A DNA stretch of 64,000 nt, taken from assembly GCA_002457215.1 (NCBI GenBank), contig NTJZ01000006.1, positions 1-64,000 of the forward strand. Direction: 5' to 3'. This document shows, in pieces, positions 9,336 through 19,801 of the stretch (within the stretch, counting starts at the first letter, position 1; every line of letters begins with the position of its first letter). Origin of the DNA: OM182 bacterium MED-G28 (GTDB lineage Bacteria; Pseudomonadota; Gammaproteobacteria; Pseudomonadales; Pseudohongiellaceae). The translations under genes were made by a program, and so were the position numbers. The notes under the pieces were generated by a model, which ran no database searches, was not told the DNA's origin, and saw only the letters and a program-made list of their open reading frames with translations.

Positions 9336-9627
9336 ACTTATCTCCCTTTCAGAATTCGGATACAGAGAAGATTAAGTTTATACCATTGCCATGAGAATTA
9401 GGACATTTCTAGTGAAATTGGATTTGAAATTTCGGAGTCCTAAAAAAGATAGCGGTTAAACGCTCTACCGACAGCAATCTATCACAGAGTTTTGGTTTTT
9501 TGTTCGGTCTTTGTAAAAGCAAACCAACTAATTCCAATGTTTAAGTCCTTTAATCCAAAGGGCCCTTTACTCGCGTATCAATAATTAATGATAATGGTCG
9601 GTTTCGCCACGCAGTATTGAGTAATTC
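9336..9627. promoter_or_regulatory. Divergent ssb/uvrA promoter region
   Basis: This 292-base spacer must carry promoters for both genes. In E. coli the same spacer holds a LexA box (CTGT-N8-ACAG). I read through the region and found no good match. No start-like ORF is present in it. The promoter role is inferred from gene orientation only. Confidence 0.5.
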
Positions 9628-12465
9628 ATGGATCAGATTGTTGTACGCGGTGCTCGCACCCATAATCTAAAAAATATAAACCTTACAATCCCCCGCGACA
9701 AACTAGTGGTAATTACTGGGTTGTCGGGATCAGGAAAATCGTCCCTCGCTTTTGATACGCTATACGCAGAAGGACAGCGCCGTTACGTTGAATCTCTCTC
9801 CACCTATGCACGGCAATTCCTCTCCATGATGGAGAAGCCGGATATCGATCACATCGAAGGTCTGTCGCCTGCAATTTCAATTGAACAAAAATCGACCTCT
9901 CATAATCCTCGCTCAACAGTGGGCACGATCACAGAAATCTACGACTATCTCAGACTTTTGTTCGCACGAGTTGGCGATCCTCATTGCCCAGACCACAATA
10001 TTAAGCTAGAAGCACAAACTGTCAGCCAAATGGTTGACAAAGTGATGGAGCTGCCAAAAGACACACGCATCATGATCTTGGCGCCCGTAGTTCGAGAGCG
10101 CAAAGGTGAACATATACACGTGTTTAATGAACTTAAAACCAGCGGTTTTATCCGCGCACGCGTTGACGGCATTGTTTGCGAAATCGACTATCCGCCAGAG
10201 CTGGAAAAAAGGAAGAAACACTCCATCGATGTCGTCATTGATCGTCTAAAAATCAAAGAAGGCATTGAGCAGCGATTAGCGGAAAGCTTCGAGACAGCGA
10301 TCCAATTGGCTGATGGCTTAGCCACAGTAAGTCTCTCGGCCTCTGCAGACAATAATGAAGATAAAGAAGCTAACCTGGTTTTTTCCGCTCTTTTTGCTTG
10401 CCCAAAGTGCGGACACAGTATTTCGGAGTTAGAGCCCAAACTTTTTTCATTTAACAGTCCCGCTGGCGCCTGCACTAGTTGTGATGGGCTCGGCCTCAAA
10501 CAATTTTTCGATGAATCCCGGATCATTACTGATGAAGCACTTTCTCTTGCAGAAGGAGCGATTCGAGGTTGGGACCGACGCAATATTTTTTACTTCCAGA
10601 TGCTGACATCGCTTTCTGAACATTTTGGCTTCAAGGTTGATACCCCGTTTAAGAAGCTCAGCAAAAAGCATAGAAGCATTATTCTCCATGGCAGCGGTAA
10701 GGAAGTTATCGGTTTCAAATACGTGAATGACAAAGGCAGTACCTACACACGTAGCTGGCCCTTCGAAGGCATTTTGCCAAACATGGAGCGCCGCTACCGC
10801 GAGACCGAGTCGAATATGGTACGAGAAGAACTTGCGAAATATTTAAGTTCTCAATCCTGTCCTGAATGCGAAGGCACTCGTCTGCGCCGCGATGCGCGCT
10901 TCGTATTGATCAAAGGTACTAATCTGCCACAAATCACTGAGATGACAGTCTCAGGGGCATCGGATTATTTTCATAAACTGAAATTCACTGGAAAAAGCGC
11001 CAAGATTGCAGAAAAAGTACTAAAAGAACTTCAAGATCGTCTCAAATTTCTTGAAGATGTTGGCCTAAATTATCTTTCCTTAAGTCGTTCAGCAGACACT
11101 CTCTCTGGCGGTGAAGCACAACGTATCCGTCTGGCCAGTCAAATTGGTGCTGGGCTCGTTGGGGTCATGTACATACTAGATGAACCTTCCATCGGTTTAC
11201 ATCAACGAGACAACAATCGTCTCCTTAAGACACTTTTCCATCTACGAGATCTTGGCAATACGGTAATTGTAGTTGAGCATGATGAAGAAGCAATCCGCAG
11301 TGCTGACCACATCATTGATATAGGGCCTGGCGCCGGAGTGCATGGCGGTGACATTGTTGCTGAAGGCAATATAAAGACAATAGAACAATCAAAAGAATCA
11401 TTAACTGGCAAATTTCTAAGTGGTAAAGAAAAAATATCTGTCCCAATCAAGCGCTCCAAATACAACGAAAAAAAGTTGATGACACTGAAAGGTGCCTCAG
11501 GTAATAATTTGAAAAATGTGGATCTTATTATTCCCATTGGCTTATTTACTTGCATCACAGGTGTCTCGGGGTCTGGGAAATCCACACTGATAAACAACAC
11601 ACTCTATCCTATAGCTGCCACCAAGCTGAATAATGCTTCTACCTTGAATCCAGCAACCTATGGAGAAATCAAAGGTTTGGAGTTGTTAGACAAAGTAGTC
11701 GATATTGATCAAAGTCCTATCGGCCGCACTCCCCGCTCAAACCCGGCAACATATACCGGTATCTTCACGCCAGTCAGAGAATTATTCGCCGGCACCCAGG
11801 AAGCACGCTCTCGTGGCTATAGACCAGGGCGCTTCAGCTTTAACGTTAAAGGTGGCCGCTGCGAAGCTTGCCAGGGTGACGGTGTCGTAAAAGTAGAGAT
11901 GCATTTCTTACCCGATGTGTATGTTGCCTGCGATGTTTGCAAAAGCCGACGTTATAATCGCGAAACCCTGGAAGTAAAATTCAAAGGGCTAAATATCAAT
12001 GAAGTATTGGAGTTAACCGTCGAAGACGCCAGAGAATTTTTCGATGCGATTCCCGCTATTGCCCGCAAACTACAAACACTAATGGACGTCGGGCTTTCTT
12101 ATATTCGCTTAGGTCAGGCAGCAACAACTTTATCTGGTGGCGAAGCGCAGCGGGTTAAACTCTCTCGTGAATTATCCAAACGCGACACGGGCAAGACTCT
12201 CTATATCCTCGACGAACCAACCACTGGATTACATTTTCAAGACATTCGACAATTACTATCAGTACTCCATCGCTTAAGAGATCACGGCAATACTATTATC
12301 GTCATCGAACACAATCTTGATGTAATAAAAACGGCCGATTGGATTGTAGATCTTGGTCCCGAGGGCGGAAGTGGTGGTGGGAAAATTATTGCCGAAGGCT
12401 CACCGGAGCAACTGACAAAAGTTAAGGGATCCCATACGGGAAGCTATCTAAAGAAGGTCCTCTAG
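9628..12465 (+). CDS. uvrA: Excinuclease ABC subunit UvrA
   Basis: The damage-recognition ATPase of nucleotide excision repair, acting with UvrB in the cytoplasm. The 945-residue length is normal. Two ABC modules are complete: Walker [10 protein letters not shown] at residues 31-39 and GVSGSGKST in the second half, and two signature motifs LSGGEAQR. Zinc-binding Cys pairs are present: CPKC starting at residue 258 with CTSC after it, and CEAC starting at about 745 with CDVC after it. It is divergent from ssb and convergent with the next gene, with an 84-base gap and no obvious terminator. Confidence 0.98.
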   Translation: MDQIVVRGARTHNLKNINLTIPRDKLVVITGLSGSGKSSLAFDTLYAEGQRRYVESLSTYARQFLSMMEKPDIDHIEGLSPAISIEQKSTSHNPRSTVGTITEIYDYLRLLFARVGDPHCPDHNIKLEAQTVSQMVDKVMELPKDTRIMILAPVVRERKGEHIHVFNELKTSGFIRARVDGIVCEIDYPPELEKRKKHSIDVVIDRLKIKEGIEQRLAESFETAIQLADGLATVSLSASADNNEDKEANLVFSALFACPKCGHSISELEPKLFSFNSPAGACTSCDGLGLKQFFDESRIITDEALSLAEGAIRGWDRRNIFYFQMLTSLSEHFGFKVDTPFKKLSKKHRSIILHGSGKEVIGFKYVNDKGSTYTRSWPFEGILPNMERRYRETESNMVREELAKYLSSQSCPECEGTRLRRDARFVLIKGTNLPQITEMTVSGASDYFHKLKFTGKSAKIAEKVLKELQDRLKFLEDVGLNYLSLSRSADTLSGGEAQRIRLASQIGAGLVGVMYILDEPSIGLHQRDNNRLLKTLFHLRDLGNTVIVVEHDEEAIRSADHIIDIGPGAGVHGGDIVAEGNIKTIEQSKESLTGKFLSGKEKISVPIKRSKYNEKKLMTLKGASGNNLKNVDLIIPIGLFTCITGVSGSGKSTLINNTLYPIAATKLNNASTLNPATYGEIKGLELLDKVVDIDQSPIGRTPRSNPATYTGIFTPVRELFAGTQEARSRGYRPGRFSFNVKGGRCEACQGDGVVKVEMHFLPDVYVACDVCKSRRYNRETLEVKFKGLNINEVLELTVEDAREFFDAIPAIARKLQTLMDVGLSYIRLGQAATTLSGGEAQRVKLSRELSKRDTGKTLYILDEPTTGLHFQDIRQLLSVLHRLRDHGNTIIVIEHNLDVIKTADWIVDLGPEGGSGGGKIIAEGSPEQLTKVKGSHTGSYLKKVL

Positions 12466-12549
12466 TTATATTTTAAGCTGATCCCGTGCTTAGATTTAGA
12501 ATGGCGAAATAGAAAACCAGGGACGATTTTTAAAAAAGGAATGGCTGAA

Positions 12550-13587
12550 TTAACGGTAGATGGGTAACCTTTGTCGTATCTGCGCCCTGCCTTCTTCCCA
12601 TTTTGGCTCACCATCATAGATAGGAATATCGTTGATATCGACGCTGAACCAAGATCCGCCTTCGCTACCCAAAAGCAGAGTAGAATCATCCATCCATGTT
12701 AGTGCCTCAACGATACCGCTCACAGCAGGATCCAACGATAATCTGCGCGCTTCTCCAGAGAGCCATTTTCCCTCAACTCCCGGGGCTGGAAACAGCCAAA
12801 CTTCCGTGTAACCTGTCACGGCAAGCCATCCCCCATTTTGTGACAGATCAGCCGCAGTAATAAAAAATAGATCAGCATGGCTATCAACTTTTTCTAAAAC
12901 GTTGATTTGATCTGATTTCCAATCAGTCAAGCGGTAAAGATTCGCTCCTGGCGCCAATTGAAAAATCCCTTCTCCACGATGCTTTGTTATTACATAGATC
13001 GCGTCATCATGAACAAAAAGCGCTTCGCTATCAAAAGTCCAACGCTCCGGCGGATAATGTGATTGATCAGGGTAGCTGACCGGAATAAACTGATATGGCC
13101 TGGTTCGAGAAACTGCAACTGGGTTCGGCTCATTGATGACATAAATACCGAGATCACGACGCGCATTACCATTATTACCCATGTCTGCAATATAGATAGC
13201 ACCTTTAGTGATGGCGATATCTTCCCAATCTATATTAGCAGCCAATTCGATAGTCAAACCTGGATAAGCTTCCTTGCCAGCCTCAACTTCCTCTCCATGA
13301 AATCGCCCTTCCAGAAAAGAGGGGATAATTATCTTGCCCTGACTGTCTAGCGCAAATAATCGCGGCACATCGCCGCTATCGTTATGCACCCAAAGCACGT
13401 CGTCATATGTCTGCGATTTTGCCAAACCACTTTGCTCATTAATGGCCGGAAATTCAATATCCAATACTTTACGCACGGCACTTTCTGGCTGAGCTCGTGT
13501 TAAATTGTCTTGCGACATAAAAATAAAAAAACACATTAGAAGCAGAACTTCCTTAACACTCGATTTTAATTTCAAAAGAACACTCAC
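12550..13587 (-). CDS. Secreted beta-propeller-like protein of unknown function
   Basis: A 345-residue protein with an N-terminal signal peptide (hydrophobic LLLMCFFIF, cleavage probably after TRA near residue 32). The mature part has recurring beta-strand patterns such as LWVHNDSGD, IYIADMGNN, IYVITKHRG and LLLGSEGGSW, which suggest a beta-propeller. The motif HNDSGDVPRLFALD resembles secreted propellers of the esterase-like or phytase-like fold, but no catalytic set can be assigned. The start is GTG at 13587 with no strong ribosome site; an ATG at codon 18 is a possible alternative. It lies 112 bases downstream of the M14 peptidase gene on the same strand. Confidence 0.7.
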   Translation of the reverse strand: MSVLLKLKSSVKEVLLLMCFFIFMSQDNLTRAQPESAVRKVLDIEFPAINEQSGLAKSQTYDDVLWVHNDSGDVPRLFALDSQGKIIIPSFLEGRFHGEEVEAGKEAYPGLTIELAANIDWEDIAITKGAIYIADMGNNGNARRDLGIYVINEPNPVAVSRTRPYQFIPVSYPDQSHYPPERWTFDSEALFVHDDAIYVITKHRGEGIFQLAPGANLYRLTDWKSDQINVLEKVDSHADLFFITAADLSQNGGWLAVTGYTEVWLFPAPGVEGKWLSGEARRLSLDPAVSGIVEALTWMDDSTLLLGSEGGSWFSVDINDIPIYDGEPKWEEGRAQIRQRLPIYR

Positions 13588-13699
13588 TATTTAATTAAAG
13601 CGGAGCAAAATATAGATAATTATCTTAGCGAAATATTCTTACAAAAAAAAATGCTTTTAATCACGCACTTGTTAATCGCTAAAGCAAATTGTTATGCAA

Positions 13700-15307
13700 T
13701 CAATAAACCTTGAATAATGGATATTCAACCGGGTTATCTGCCGCTAACGCCTCCGCGAAATAATCATCGAAGAGATTCCAAAACACAAGCCCGTCATCAG
13801 CTTGGGGCTCAAGCAAATAGAAAATAAGGTAAGCGAGGCGATTGTTGAGGGAGACGATAAAATCACCGCGTGAGAATGTGCGTTTTGCGGACTGAAACTC
13901 GCCATCAAGCAAAGTGTTTTCATGGCCATTTAATTGAAAGTTGCTTTTATCCATTTCACTAACGACAAATACTTCACCAGTATAGGTGACGTCCGCTTGG
14001 AGAATATTTACTTTAATCCCATGTTCTTCCAGCTTGTCTTTTAAAAACGTAAAGTCACCATTAAAAATATAAGACGCAGGCACTCTGGAAGTTAAGGAAG
14101 GTATAAACGCGTTGTAATTCTGCACTCCTTCTGTAACAACTAATTCAGAACTTCGAACGAAATCAATATTGCCGTCTTCTTTCTCGAAAGGAATATATTT
14201 GTAACTTAGCAAATCTAGTGGTTCAGGCAGAGGCACCATATCAAATTGCACACCCTTCTCTTGTCCAATTGCAGAATTCCTCACAGCCACATCGGCACTT
14301 AAATTAATCGCCCGAATGTCAGGGCCAAATATATAGGTGTATTCCAAAATCTCTTCGATGAATACGTTGGCCGCATGCACTCGCTTGTAGAAAGGATCAT
14401 GAGAAAATGTTTCACTTAGAATGGCCATACGATTCCGTAGACCCATATTGTTCGTTAAATATCGTGGCGCATGACTATAAGTGCGCAACTCTTTGGGTGG
14501 CCAATCACGATAATCGAAACCTCCGTACCAACTGAATTCTAAATCGAACTTCTCTCTTACAGCCGCCTGGATTTCTGGCAACATTTCAAACGCTGTATAA
14601 TCGGTCGGCGGCGCCTCACCAGCAGTGTGGTAGGCTGGAGCATAAGTCAGTGAATAGCCATGCCAGGTGCCATTAGTGGTATGCAGATCGACCAACAAAT
14701 CCGGATCCCAGCGGTTTATAACTTTCTCGAACAACGCCTTGGTTTCCAATGCTTCCACAATCATGCCATCTCGGTTTAAATCGTAACCATTGGCAGTTCG
14801 AATACCAGTAATTGCAGGGCTCAAGTCTTGATTCGGCCGCGTGTTTAAATCCATAGTATCGTTGCCATCGGCGTTATACACAGGCACAAAAATGAGTATC
14901 TGGTTTTGTAACAAATGTTGCTTATCACCAAACAAAATATCACGCATCGCGATAAGAGAAGCTTCCTTCCCTTCAACTTCACCGCCATGAATGTTGGCTT
15001 GAATATAAACCACTAAACTGTTTGATTGAAAAGCTTGTTCGGGAGTTGTTACGGGAGGATCAGCCAATACAACCAAGGGTACTTCTCTACCCTGTTCAGT
15101 TACTAGCAGCGTTTCACGATGCATTAATTCAGTTTGTGCATTCAAGGCATCAAGCACATCAACCACTTCTTGTAATGAGGAAGTGCGTTCATAATTTGTT
15201 CTCTCAGCAACTGTCAGCATCGCTTCGGAATAAACGCTAGAGTTTTCCGCAGCAAATACCCCACGCAACAGCATCAATAAACCCAGTGTCAAAGTTAATC
15301 GATTCAT
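13700..15307 (-). CDS. Exported M14-family zinc carboxypeptidase-like protein
   Basis: A zinc metallopeptidase of the M14 superfamily, probably periplasmic or secreted. I place the start at the ATG at 15307, with GGGG about 10 bases upstream; an upstream TTG would add 7 residues. The signal peptide is MNRLTLTLGLLMLLRGVFAAE. Zinc ligands follow the family order: HGGE (H107, E110), the RPNQD/NRDG substrate-binding region, and DLHTTNGTWH with the third His. The catalytic Glu is probably in ILSETFSH. At 535 residues it is longer than classic carboxypeptidases, with about 200 C-terminal residues of unknown role, as in other large bacterial M14 proteins. The substrate is unknown. Confidence 0.85.
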   Translation of the reverse strand: MNRLTLTLGLLMLLRGVFAAENSSVYSEAMLTVAERTNYERTSSLQEVVDVLDALNAQTELMHRETLLVTEQGREVPLVVLADPPVTTPEQAFQSNSLVVYIQANIHGGEVEGKEASLIAMRDILFGDKQHLLQNQILIFVPVYNADGNDTMDLNTRPNQDLSPAITGIRTANGYDLNRDGMIVEALETKALFEKVINRWDPDLLVDLHTTNGTWHGYSLTYAPAYHTAGEAPPTDYTAFEMLPEIQAAVREKFDLEFSWYGGFDYRDWPPKELRTYSHAPRYLTNNMGLRNRMAILSETFSHDPFYKRVHAANVFIEEILEYTYIFGPDIRAINLSADVAVRNSAIGQEKGVQFDMVPLPEPLDLLSYKYIPFEKEDGNIDFVRSSELVVTEGVQNYNAFIPSLTSRVPASYIFNGDFTFLKDKLEEHGIKVNILQADVTYTGEVFVVSEMDKSNFQLNGHENTLLDGEFQSAKRTFSRGDFIVSLNNRLAYLIFYLLEPQADDGLVFWNLFDDYFAEALAADNPVEYPLFKVY

Positions 15308-15656
15308 AAACACGAACCCCTTTTCCAAGAATTCTTTTCTACCTGTTTAGTATAAATTAAAGCAGGCAAGTTGCCCGAATAACAATTCCTAATTTGTTAT
15401 TCCACCTGTTGCGTTTACAGCCATTTACAACAGCATTTTACTCTCCCAAGCAATTTGCGCTGATAGTACCGTATTTCGTGACATTCAGAGATTTCTAGGT
15501 TTCTGAATTTGTTGCTTTTCACCCTTAAAAATTATACCTTTTAGATTAGCGATACATGCTTGAGAGAGTTGCGTGGCAAACACGCACAAAATACACAAAT
15601 TAGCCACCCAAACAGCAATTCGATTTGAGTGAACTCTTACAATAAAAAACGGAGCT
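15308..15656. promoter_or_regulatory. Divergent spacer between M14 peptidase and Mo-hydroxylase operon, with inverted repeat
   Basis: A gene-free stretch of about 350 bases between divergent genes. A perfect 9-base inverted repeat, GAATAACAA at 15377-15385 and its complement TTGTTATTC at 15394-15402, is separated by 8 bases. It lies near the peptidase start and about 255 bases from the Mo-hydroxylase start, so it may be an operator for the peptidase. A 70-codon ORF crossing the Mo-hydroxylase start on the minus strand is a shadow. Confidence 0.35.
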
Positions 15657-16247
15657 ATGTCAGTGAATTCCAAACTAACTCGCAGACGTTTTATCAAGGG
15701 GGTAATTTTTTCCGGTGCTGCCGCTTCAACCGGTGCTGGTTATTACCTTGCAACCGCCCAATCTGGTGGCGGTGCCGCTGAGCGCTTGGTAAATCTGAAC
15801 ATTAATGGGCGTTCGCGACCTGTTGATGTCATGCCTTCTGAGACACTTGCCTACACCCTGCGCTACAAGCTTGATTTAACCGGCACCAAAATCGGTTGTA
15901 ATCGTGGCGAATGTGGTGCTTGTACAGTTTTGATCGATGGTATCCCGAATTATTCCTGCTCAGTACTGACCCATAACGTTAAAGACAAAGCAGTGATTTC
16001 CATCGAGGGGGTCAAAGCTGCAGATGGCACATTGCACGCCGTCCAGGCAGCCTTCGTGGCAGAAAACTCACCCCAATGCGGTTTCTGCACACCGGGCCAG
16101 GTAATGTCAGCAGTAGCATTGCTTAATGAGAATCCTCGCCCTACCCGTGAAGAAGTTCGCGCCGGCCTATCAGGTAATCTGTGCCGATGCGGTGCCTATG
16201 AACATTATATTAATGGCGTCTTACGCGCCTCGGGGCAAATAGCATGA
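15657..16247 (+). CDS. Tat-exported [2Fe-2S] subunit of xanthine-oxidase-family molybdoenzyme
   Basis: The small iron-sulfur subunit that passes electrons from the molybdenum site to the FAD subunit. A twin-arginine signal TRRRFIK (residues 8-14) followed by a hydrophobic stretch shows export of the folded complex. Both clusters are complete: C81, C86, C89 and C101 for the plant-type ferredoxin cluster, and C141, C144, C176 and C178 for the second. At 196 residues with a signal it resembles PaoA (YagT) of the periplasmic aldehyde oxidoreductase. Its last 4 bases overlap the start of the large subunit gene. Confidence 0.93.
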   Translation: MSVNSKLTRRRFIKGVIFSGAAASTGAGYYLATAQSGGGAAERLVNLNINGRSRPVDVMPSETLAYTLRYKLDLTGTKIGCNRGECGACTVLIDGIPNYSCSVLTHNVKDKAVISIEGVKAADGTLHAVQAAFVAENSPQCGFCTPGQVMSAVALLNENPRPTREEVRAGLSGNLCRCGAYEHYINGVLRASGQIA

Positions 16248-18682
16248 CTACTCATATAGGACGCGATTTCGTGCCACCAGATGTGCCTGGAAAGGTCACC
16301 GGTGAGATCAAGTATGCGGAAGACTATAAGAGGGAAGGCATGGTCTTCGCCCGCTTACTGACAAGCCCACTGCCCAGCGGCAGAGTGGTAAACATCGACG
16401 CTTCAGCAGCTCTAAGAATGGACGGCGTAGTTGGCATATTAACCGCCGACGACCTCGCACCGATTGCTCCTCCTGGTAATCCCTCCTTAGCTTCTGAATA
16501 CGTCACCTACGTCGGCCAACCCATTTTGGCTGTTGCAGCAACTTCTGAAGAGATCGCCGAATCAGCCATCGATGCTATCCGCATCGATTTCGAACGCAGA
16601 GATTTCGTAGTTGATCCACTTGAAAGTCTGAAGCCCGGGGGTAGCAATGCCTACCCAGAAGGCAACGTGCTAGTTCGCACCCGCGAAGAAGGGCCCGAAG
16701 GCACACCAATTCTAAATGCTGAAATCAAAGACATTAAATGGAATCAGGCTGATATCGACGCCATTCGTGGTGGCCGTAATCCAGAAGGTGGCGAGTTCAC
16801 GACCAATTGGGCATTCGGCGATATCGATGCTGGCTTTGCTGAAGCGGCAGCCATTATCGAAGAGCCCTTCGTCACAATGGGATATGCCCATCATTCATTG
16901 GAAGCGCGCACCTCGATGGCCTATTGGGAAAATGGCAAAGTCTATTTCCACGGTTCTTCGCAATCACAAAGTGCTAACAACGCCGGCCTTGCCCGTATGT
17001 TAAACATTGATCTTGCTGATCTTGTGTTCATCAACGAAGCAACCGGTGGTGGTTTCGGCTCCAAGATTGGGCCCTACCCCATCATGGCTGTTGCCGGAAA
17101 CTTCTCCCGTGTACTTAATCGCCCCGTGCAATTAAGAATTACCCGCGAGCAAGAATATTACATCGGGTCCGCCCGCTCGGGTATTCAGGGTTGGCTCAAA
17201 ATCGGTGTAAGGGAAAACGGCAAAGTCTGTGCAGTTGATCTCGCTATAGTGAATGACGGCGGTGCAACTGGTGGTGGGAGTGGTAACTCCTCTGCTCAGC
17301 ATGTCACTGTTTGTTTGCAGCCAGAAGCCATGCGTTATCGTGGCATTTCCGTTTACACTAACACAACACCTCGTGGGGCCCAGCGCGGCCCAGGCCAGAA
17401 TGAAATAGCAGCAGTCCTAGCCCCAATGACTGACAAAATTGCTGCGAAAGTGGATATCGATCGCGTGGCCTTCCGTCGCCTTAATGCATTAAGAAGCGAC
17501 GGGTTCCAAGGTGGCAGCCAGGGGCCAGTAACTAGCTCCTTTATTGCCGAAGCATTGGATCAAGGCGCACGGGAATTCGATTGGCAGGCACGCGAAGCCA
17601 GCTCAAGAGAACTTGGTGGCAGCAAGAAGCGAGGCATCGGTGTTGGCATCGGTTATCACGGTGCCGGCGGTCGTGGCTACGATGGTTTGTTGCGCATCAC
17701 ACCTGATGGCACACTTCACATCCATACTGGTGTGGGAAATTTAGGCACCTACTCTTATGCAGGAAACTGCCGAGTTGCTGCCGAAGTGATGAAAATGCCT
17801 TGGGAGAATTGTGAAATTCACCGTGGCCGCACTGACCGCCATTTGCCTCACAGCTCCGGCCAAGGTGGGAGTAATACCATCTTCACACACAGCCGAACGA
17901 TGTGGGTAGCCGGACAGGATCTCATTACTAAAATGAAAGAAATCGCGGCAATGGATCTCGGCGGTGAAGCGGATGATTACGAAATCGCTGATCAAAGGGT
18001 GTTTAACTCAGCCGACCCATCTCAAGGTCTCACCTATGCCCAGACTGCCCAACGTGCCATAGCATTGGGTGATAAGTACGATGGCTCTATTTATCCAGAC
18101 GACATTAACCCAATTACTGTTCTAGCAACGCAAGGTGTTGCCGGCAGTGGTTTGGTCGGTGTAGCCAAAGACAATATTCCTGGTCAAGGTCAACCGCCAG
18201 GCAACATAGTTGGCTTCTGTGAAATTGAGCTTGATACCGACACCGGCAAAATCGAAATCACAGATTACACAGCAGTGGCGGACTGCGGCACCGTTGTACA
18301 CCCAAAGAACTTCGAAAATTCTATGCGCGGCGGCATGGTCTGGGGTGTCGGTTTAACCAACCTCGAGCGCCATGTCTACGATCCTCAGAATGGGCTACCT
18401 GCCAACACTGGCCTCTACCAGAACAAGCCTCCAACGAATATGGATGTACCGGTAGACACAGTGCAACAGGCAGTGAATATTCCTGACCCACAAAACCCAG
18501 TGGGTGCACGCGGAATAGGGGAGCCAACCCAGGGTGCCATGGCGGCAGCTCTGGCAAGCGCCATAACCGATGCATTGGAAGGTCATCTATTTAATACGGC
18601 GCCAACCACCACGGATATGATCATTGACCACTTGGCTGGTAACGACTACAGCACCAAGTCCCTTAAAACCAATACATTCTAG
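16244..18682 (+). CDS. Molybdopterin-binding large subunit, xanthine dehydrogenase/aldehyde oxidase family
   Basis: The catalytic subunit that hydroxylates an aldehyde or N-heterocycle with water-derived oxygen. The 812-residue length is normal. Motifs: GGGFGSK near 266-272 and PRGAQRGPGQNE near 378-389 for cofactor binding, and GARGIGEP with the catalytic base Glu at residue 760. It has no Tat signal and would be carried out by the small subunit. It overlaps the small-subunit gene by ATGA and is followed after 14 bases by the FAD subunit. No XdhC/PaoD-type chaperone gene is in the window. The substrate cannot be read from sequence; neighbours suggest a catabolic aldehyde or heteroaromatic. 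Confidence 0.93.
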   Translation: MTTHIGRDFVPPDVPGKVTGEIKYAEDYKREGMVFARLLTSPLPSGRVVNIDASAALRMDGVVGILTADDLAPIAPPGNPSLASEYVTYVGQPILAVAATSEEIAESAIDAIRIDFERRDFVVDPLESLKPGGSNAYPEGNVLVRTREEGPEGTPILNAEIKDIKWNQADIDAIRGGRNPEGGEFTTNWAFGDIDAGFAEAAAIIEEPFVTMGYAHHSLEARTSMAYWENGKVYFHGSSQSQSANNAGLARMLNIDLADLVFINEATGGGFGSKIGPYPIMAVAGNFSRVLNRPVQLRITREQEYYIGSARSGIQGWLKIGVRENGKVCAVDLAIVNDGGATGGGSGNSSAQHVTVCLQPEAMRYRGISVYTNTTPRGAQRGPGQNEIAAVLAPMTDKIAAKVDIDRVAFRRLNALRSDGFQGGSQGPVTSSFIAEALDQGAREFDWQAREASSRELGGSKKRGIGVGIGYHGAGGRGYDGLLRITPDGTLHIHTGVGNLGTYSYAGNCRVAAEVMKMPWENCEIHRGRTDRHLPHSSGQGGSNTIFTHSRTMWVAGQDLITKMKEIAAMDLGGEADDYEIADQRVFNSADPSQGLTYAQTAQRAIALGDKYDGSIYPDDINPITVLATQGVAGSGLVGVAKDNIPGQGQPPGNIVGFCEIELDTDTGKIEITDYTAVADCGTVVHPKNFENSMRGGMVWGVGLTNLERHVYDPQNGLPANTGLYQNKPPTNMDVPVDTVQQAVNIPDPQNPVGARGIGEPTQGAMAAALASAITDALEGHLFNTAPTTTDMIIDHLAGNDYSTKSLKTNTF

Positions 18683-18696
18683 AGGTAGCAGAACCC

Positions 18697-19686
18697 ATGC
18701 CATCACATGACGTAATGCCAAATATGGAACTGTACCAACCAGTACAGGTCGAAGATGCGCTTGAGATAGCTGACCGCCTTGCAGATAGAGGTTGGTTAGT
18801 AGGTGGCGGACAAGACACTTATGGCTGGTTAAAAGACCGCGCCAAAGATGTCGATGCCCTCATCGACTTGAGTGCTATCGAATCCCTCAGGGGAATTCGT
18901 GAAACTGCAGACGGGGTCGAAATCGGCGCCCTTACTACTTTGACCGAAATCATAAACAGTGATGTTCTTAGGAACAGCTATGCATTATTAACTGATGCGG
19001 CTGGTGTAGTAGCAAGCCCACAAATCCGAAATATCGGCACCCTCGGTGGTAACGTGTCCCAAGATGTTCGCTGCTGGTATTACCGCCGAGGCCTTTCTTG
19101 CTATCGTGCTGGTGGCAACTTGTGCTATGCCGACACCCCTGAAGGGATGAACCGCGAACACGCCCTTTTTGATGCAAGCCGCTGCGTTGCTGCTGGCGCA
19201 TCAGATACTTCTTCTGCATTAGTTGCACTGGACGCCTCCATGGTTATTGAGAATAGTAGTGGTGAGCGAGTCGTTTCTGCCGAAGATTTCTTTGTTGGGC
19301 CGGCTAACGATATCGAAAACACTACTATCCTTCGCCCCGGAGATATTCTCACTGCGGTGAGAATTCCAAGCACCTGGGCAAATGCTTCTTTCTATTGGGA
19401 GAAAGTGGCAGATCGCAATGTATGGGATTTTTCATTAGTAAATATTGCAGCGGCTTTTAAATTGAGCGGCGGGAATATTACTGACTCTAGAATCGTCGCA
19501 GGTGCGGTGCAGACTACACCACGTCGTCTCACTAATGTGGAAATTGCCGTTCAGGGGCAGCCTAAAAATCAAGAGACTGGTGAGTCTGTGATGAATATGG
19601 CTACTGATGGCGCGCGGGCTCTGGCACACAATGGCTTTAAGGTGCCATTGCTACAGAACCTGGTTAAGCGGGCAATAAGCGCGTAA
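18697..19686 (+). CDS. FAD-binding subunit of the Mo-hydroxylase, with probable extra [4Fe-4S] site
   Basis: Binds FAD and completes the three-subunit enzyme. FAD motifs are GGGQD (36-40) and NIGTLGGN (112-119). Between them and the C-terminal domain is an insert with four cysteines, C126, C135, C143 and C163, in the context RCWYYR...CYRAGG..CYAD...MNREHAL....RCVAAGASD. The same kind of insert is known in E. coli PaoB and the 4-hydroxybenzoyl-CoA reductase beta subunit, where it holds a [4Fe-4S] cluster. The 329-residue length fits. AGAGG precedes the ATG at good spacing. A strong bidirectional terminator follows. Confidence 0.92.
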   Translation: MPSHDVMPNMELYQPVQVEDALEIADRLADRGWLVGGGQDTYGWLKDRAKDVDALIDLSAIESLRGIRETADGVEIGALTTLTEIINSDVLRNSYALLTDAAGVVASPQIRNIGTLGGNVSQDVRCWYYRRGLSCYRAGGNLCYADTPEGMNREHALFDASRCVAAGASDTSSALVALDASMVIENSSGERVVSAEDFFVGPANDIENTTILRPGDILTAVRIPSTWANASFYWEKVADRNVWDFSLVNIAAAFKLSGGNITDSRIVAGAVQTTPRRLTNVEIAVQGQPKNQETGESVMNMATDGARALAHNGFKVPLLQNLVKRAISA

Positions 19687-19725
19687 TTATTGCTGTTAAA
19701 GCCAAAAATATATAGCTAGCTCTGT

Positions 19726-19761
19726 AAAAACCCCGTCTCCATGAAGAGATGGGGTTTTTTT
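19726..19761. terminator. Bidirectional intrinsic terminator
   Basis: A 9-base stem (CCCCGTCTC with GAGATGGGG, one G-U) and a 6-base loop, flanked by A5 on the left and T7 on the right, so it can stop transcription in both directions. It sits between the end of the Mo-hydroxylase operon and the end of the convergent amidohydrolase gene. Confidence 0.9.
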
Positions 19762-19801
19762 AACTTAGCAATAATCGAAGTAGAGTGGACTCCCCTCTTT
19801 C

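Noticed and set aside
10188..10583. 131-codon minus-strand ORF inside uvrA
   Set aside because: Opposite strand of a complete, well-conserved uvrA; the translation has no family resemblance.
15485..15697. 70-codon minus-strand ORF across the Mo-hydroxylase start
   Set aside because: Overlaps the start of a confident gene, has no ribosome site and no recognisable domain.
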